Source: Neoroseomonas oryzicola (GTDB lineage Bacteria > Pseudomonadota > Alphaproteobacteria > Acetobacterales > Acetobacteraceae). Taken from it: a DNA stretch of 64,000 nt. The stretch covers positions 744,001-808,000 of the forward strand of contig NZ_JAAVUP010000002.1 in the NCBI RefSeq assembly GCF_012163135.1. The letters are read 5' to 3'. The notes beneath the pieces were generated by a model. That model made no database searches and was not told where the DNA came from. It saw only the letters and a program-made list of their open reading frames with translations. This document shows, one piece after another, positions 61,002 to 64,000 of the stretch. Within the stretch, counting starts at the first letter, position 1. Each line of letters begins with the position of its first letter. Made by a program: the position numbers and the translations under genes.

Positions 61002-62228
61002 TCAGCCCGCCCGCACCAGCACGTGCCGCTTGCGCCCGGCTGACAGCTTCGCCGCGCCGTCCTGCAGGTCGGCCGGCGTGACGGTCAGCGCGATGTCGGT
61101 CACCACCGCGTCGTTCAGGCGCAGGCCGTTCTGCGCGATCAGCCGACGCGCCTCGCCCTTCGAAGCGGCCAGCCCCGCCTGCACCACCAGGTCCACGAAG
61201 GGGGAGGGCAGGGCCGAGGTGATGGAGGGCAGGCTGTCGGCCGCCGCCCCTTCCTCGAAGGCGCGGCGCGCGGTCTCGGCGGCGGCCTCGGCGGCGGCGC
61301 GGCCATGCAGCAGGGCGGTCGCCTCGGTCGCCAGCACCTTCTTCGCGTCGTTCACCTCGGCACCCTGCAGCGCACCCAGGCGGCGGACCTCGTCCATCGG
61401 CAATTCGGTGAAGAGGGCGAGGAAGCGGCCGACATCCGCATCCTCGGTGTTCCGCCAGAACTGCCAGTAGTCGTAGGGCGACAGGCGGTCGGGGTTGAGC
61501 CACACCGCGCCGGCGGCGGTCTTGCCCATCTTGGCACCCGAGGCCGTAGTGAGCAGCGGTGTCGTCAGCACATGCGCGTGCCCGCCCGCCATGCGGCGGA
61601 TGAGCTCCGCTCCCATGACGATGTTGCCCCACTGGTCCGACCCGCCCATCTGCAGCACCGCGCCGTGGCGGCGGTGCAGTTCCAGGAAGTCGTAGGATTG
61701 CAGCAGCATGTAGTTGAACTCGAGGAAGGAGAGCGAATGCTCCCGCTCGAGCCGCAGCTTCACGCTGTCCATGGTCAGCATGCGGTTGACGGAGAAATGC
61801 CGGCCGACGTCGCGCAGGAACGGGATGTAGCGCAGCTCGTCGAGCCAGGCGGCATTGTCGAGCATCATCGCGCCGCCGTTGAAGTCGAGCAGCGCGTCGA
61901 AGGTGCGGCGGATGCCGGCCTTGTTGGCCTCGATGACCTCCTCGGTCAGCAGCTGCCGCGCCTCGTCCTTGCCGGAGGGATCGCCGACCTTGGTCGTGCC
62001 GCCGCCGATCAGCGCGATCGGCCGCCCGCCGGTCTTCTGCAGCAGGCGTAGCAGCATGGTCGGCATCAGGTGGCCGACATGCAGGCTGTCGGCCGTGCAG
62101 TCGTAGCCGATATAGGCGACGAGGCCCCCCTTCAGCAGCGCGGCATCCAGTTCCGCCTCGTCCGAGGTCTGGTGGATGTAGCCGCGTTCCTTGGCAATGC
62201 GCAGGAAGTCGCTCTTGGGGCCGCTCAT
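61002..62228 (-). CDS. tyrS: Tyrosyl-tRNA synthetase
   Basis: TyrS (408 aa) charges tRNA-Tyr. The class I signatures are [20 protein letters not shown] (the HIGH region) and [20 protein letters not shown] (the KMSKS region, here KMGKT). The tyrosine site is visible in [18 protein letters not shown] and [16 protein letters not shown]-terminal S4-like RNA-binding domain ([20 protein letters not shown]) ends the protein. Its start is divergent from anmK across 64 bp. Confidence 0.97.
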   Translation of the reverse strand: MSGPKSDFLRIAKERGYIHQTSDEAELDAALLKGGLVAYIGYDCTADSLHVGHLMPTMLLRLLQKTGGRPIALIGGGTTKVGDPSGKDEARQLLTEEVIEANKAGIRRTFDALLDFNGGAMMLDNAAWLDELRYIPFLRDVGRHFSVNRMLTMDSVKLRLEREHSLSFLEFNYMLLQSYDFLELHRRHGAVLQMGGSDQWGNIVMGAELIRRMAGGHAHVLTTPLLTTASGAKMGKTAAGAVWLNPDRLSPYDYWQFWRNTEDADVGRFLALFTELPMDEVRRLGALQGAEVNDAKKVLATEATALLHGRAAAEAAAETARRAFEEGAAADSLPSITSALPSPFVDLVVQAGLAASKGEARRLIAQNGLRLNDAVVTDIALTVTPADLQDGAAKLSAGRKRHVLVRAG

Positions 62229-62292
62229 CGTGCTGTCCTGGGTCTCCGGGGGGCTTTCGCCGGAAGGGCTGGGGGGCTAGCACGTCGAAGGC

Positions 62293-63390
62293 ATGCTGAG
62301 AACCATCGGGCTCATGAGCGGGACCTCGCTGGACGGGGTGGACGCCGCCTATCTGGAGACGGACGGGGAGGTCATCGGCCGGCTCGGCCCGCGGCTGACC
62401 CTGCCCTATGACCCGAAGCTGCGGCGGCAGCTGCGCGGCCTGCTCGACCGCGCCGAGACGCTGGCCGAGAACGATCCCGAACTGATCGACGCCGTCCGGC
62501 GCCTGACCGACCGCCACGCCGAGGCGGTGGAAGCCCTGGGGCTCGAGGCCGACCTGATCGGGTTCCACGGCCAGACCATCCTGCACCGGCCGCCGGTCGT
62601 GGGGCGGAACTACCAGCCCTTCACCTGGCAGGTGGGGGATGCGACGTCGCTCGCGCGGCGCACGGGCATGACGGTCGCCTACGATTTCCGGTCCGCCGAC
62701 GTGGCGGCCGGCGGGCAGGGGGCGCCGCTGGTGCCGGTCTTCCACCGCGCGCTCGCCGCGCCACTGCCCAAGCCGCTCGCGATCCTGAACCTCGGCGGGG
62801 TGGGCAACGTCACCTGGCTGGGGCCGGAGGGCGAGATGCTCGCCTTCGACACCGGGCCGGCCAACGGGCCGCTCGACGACTGGGCGCGCAAGCATACCGG
62901 CAAGGACTACGACGCTGCGGGCAAGCTCGCGCTCGCGGGGCAGGCCGATGGCGCGGTCCTGGGGCGGCTGATGGCCCATCCCTACCTGACGGCGCCGCCG
63001 CCGAAATCGCTCGACCGGCTGGACTTCGACCGGGCGCTGAAGGAAGCCGGGGCGGCGGAACTCTCGGCCGCGGACGGCGCGGCGACGCTGTGTGCCTTCT
63101 GCGCGGTCTGCGTCGCGGCGGCCGCCCGGCTGTTCCCCGAACCGCCGCTGCAATGGCTGGTCGCCGGCGGCGGGCGACGCAACCCCGCGATCATGCGGGC
63201 CTTGCAGGGCGCGCTCGAAGAACCCGTCCGGGCCGTCGAGGTCGCTGGCTGGGACGGGGATGCGCTCGAGGCCCAGGCCTTCGGGCTGCTCGCCGCGCGG
63301 GTGGCGCGCGGGCTGCCCATCACCTTCCCCGGCACGACCGGCGCGCCGCGGCCGCTGACGGGCGGGCGGATCGTGGGGTCGCTGCTGTAG
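62293..63390 (+). CDS. anmK: Anhydro-N-acetylmuramic acid kinase
   Basis: AnmK (365 aa) opens and phosphorylates 1,6-anhydro-MurNAc from peptidoglycan turnover. TIGLMSGTSLDGVDAAYLET binds ATP phosphates; LIGFHGQTILHRPP, FTWQVGDATSLARRTGMTVA, DFRSADVAAGGQGAPLVPVF, ILNLGGVGNVTWLGPEGEML and FDTGPANGPLDDWARKHTGK are diagnostic. It would recycle products of transglycosylases such as Slt encoded at 41631-43592. A -10-like TAGCAC lies 15 bp upstream of the ATG. Confidence 0.97.
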   Translation: MLRTIGLMSGTSLDGVDAAYLETDGEVIGRLGPRLTLPYDPKLRRQLRGLLDRAETLAENDPELIDAVRRLTDRHAEAVEALGLEADLIGFHGQTILHRPPVVGRNYQPFTWQVGDATSLARRTGMTVAYDFRSADVAAGGQGAPLVPVFHRALAAPLPKPLAILNLGGVGNVTWLGPEGEMLAFDTGPANGPLDDWARKHTGKDYDAAGKLALAGQADGAVLGRLMAHPYLTAPPPKSLDRLDFDRALKEAGAAELSAADGAATLCAFCAVCVAAAARLFPEPPLQWLVAGGGRRNPAIMRALQGALEEPVRAVEVAGWDGDALEAQAFGLLAARVARGLPITFPGTTGAPRPLTGGRIVGSLL

Positions 63391-63440
63391 CGCGGGACGC
63401 GCGAACGCATGGAAGCCGCCGCACGGCGGCAGGAGTGAGC

Positions 63441-64000
63441 ATGGCCTGGTCCTTCCCCATCGCGACCGTGCGCGGGACGGTCATCCGGATCCACGTTACC
63501 TTCTTCCTGCTGCTGGCCTGGATCGGCGCCATGCATGCGCGCGAAGGCGGCCTCGCCGAGGCCGTCTCCGGCATGGTCTTCGTCTGCCTGGTCTTCGCCT
63601 GCGTCGTGCTGCATGAGCTCGGCCACGCCGCCGCCGCGCGGCGCTACGGGATCGCCACGCCCGACATCACCCTGCTGCCGATCGGCGGCCTCGCGCGGCT
63701 CGAGCGCATCCCGGAGGAACCCTGGCGCGAGATCGCGATCGCGCTCGCCGGACCCGCGGTGAACCTCGTCATCTGCCTGGCGCTGGCGGCTATCCTCGGC
63801 GGCGTTCCGTCCCCGCAGGAAGGTCTGATGGTCGAGGATGCGCGGTCGGACATCCTCGCGCGGCTGTTCTGGGTGAACGCCTTCCTGCTGCTGTTCAACC
63901 TGATCCCGGCCTTCCCGATGGATGGCGGGCGGGTGCTGCGGGCGGTGCTCGCCTTCCGCATGAGCCACCGGGACGCGACGCGGGCGGCGGCGAATGTCGG
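63441..64000 (+). CDS. Site-2 protease family metalloprotease, N-terminal part
   Basis: The gene runs off the right edge; about 186 residues are present. Membrane helices include IRIHVTFFLLLAWIGAMHA and MVFVCLVFACVVLHELGHAA with the zinc HExxH motif (HELGH); ITLLPIGGLARLERIPEEPW, IAIALAGPAVNLVICLALAA and the third-ligand region NLIPAFPMDGGRVLRAVLAF follow. This matches the SpoIVFB-like site-2 protease group that cuts within the membrane. AGGAG precedes the ATG. Substrate unknown; C-terminal CBS domains, if any, are outside the window. Confidence 0.92.
   Translation, partial: MAWSFPIATVRGTVIRIHVTFFLLLAWIGAMHAREGGLAEAVSGMVFVCLVFACVVLHELGHAAAARRYGIATPDITLLPIGGLARLERIPEEPWREIAIALAGPAVNLVICLALAAILGGVPSPQEGLMVEDARSDILARLFWVNAFLLLFNLIPAFPMDGGRVLRAVLAFRMSHRDATRAAANV

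Overview
The window is a very GC-rich chromosomal segment that looks alphaproteobacterial, most likely Acetobacteraceae close to Roseomonas. This is inferred from gene order (tpiA-secG-pyrG, kdsA, eno-ftsB-pdhABC-lpdA-lipA, and rpoZ-rel-acpS-lepB-rnc-era-recO-parC), from a lipoyl domain on the E1 beta subunit of pyruvate dehydrogenase, and from two Bug-type tricarboxylate receptors lying without their membrane partners. No rRNA, tRNA, insertion sequence, phage or CRISPR array was seen. Most of the window is housekeeping backbone interrupted by short accessory insertions.

Layout. 1-2.1 kb (minus): start of a peptide-type ABC receptor and a GMC oxidoreductase; then a C69/secernin-like hydrolase (plus). 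3.5-7.7 kb (minus): trpG-trpD-trpC-moaC-moeA. 7.8-10.1 kb (plus): a Bug receptor, an enolase-superfamily dehydratase and a small membrane protein. 10.1-14.6 kb (minus): ppiD-trpE plus a TPR/GT9-like gene, so trpE is split from trpGDC by about 3.5 kb. 14.75-23.5 kb (plus): tpiA, secG, pyrG, an NTF2-like gene with argC behind a probable arginine attenuator, kdsA, small envelope proteins and eno. 24.5-34.1 kb (plus): ftsB, a MuiA-like protein, the pyruvate dehydrogenase complex, lipA and a COQ10/RatA-like protein.

34.2-39.8 kb is an accessory block: a GST, a compact protein resembling the catalytic domain of the edema factor/CyaA/ExoY nucleotidyl cyclase toxins, a DUF4337 membrane protein, an amino-acid-synthesis family protein, threonine aldolase, a DUF882 peptidase-like protein and a second Bug receptor. 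39.8-43.6 kb (minus): slt, an alpha/beta hydrolase, pgpA and cinA. 43.7-47.4 kb (plus): dapA, smpB, a secreted hydrolase, a molybdopterin enzyme and a glutathione peroxidase. 47.5-48.7 kb (minus): an overlapping NYN nuclease and family 5 uracil-DNA glycosylase. 48.8-61 kb (plus): folK, rpoZ, rel, acpS, lepB, rnc, era, recO, parC and a giant Pro/Ala-rich AMIN/peptidoglycan-binding protein. tyrS (minus), anmK and a truncated site-2 protease (plus) finish the window.

The most notable signals are: (1) the stand-alone toxin-cyclase-like protein at 34935-35582; (2) a leader at 17632-17876 with promoter, a 36-codon leader peptide holding four consecutive Arg codons inside a 10-bp hairpin, and a terminator, placed before an operon containing argC; (3) a dispersed intergenic element of about 125 bp whose two copies show compensatory stem changes; and (4) a second hairpin-pair element with a GAAA loop. 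Coding starts were chosen from homology, ribosome binding sites and overlaps; many genes are coupled by 1-4 nt ATGA or GTGA overlaps.
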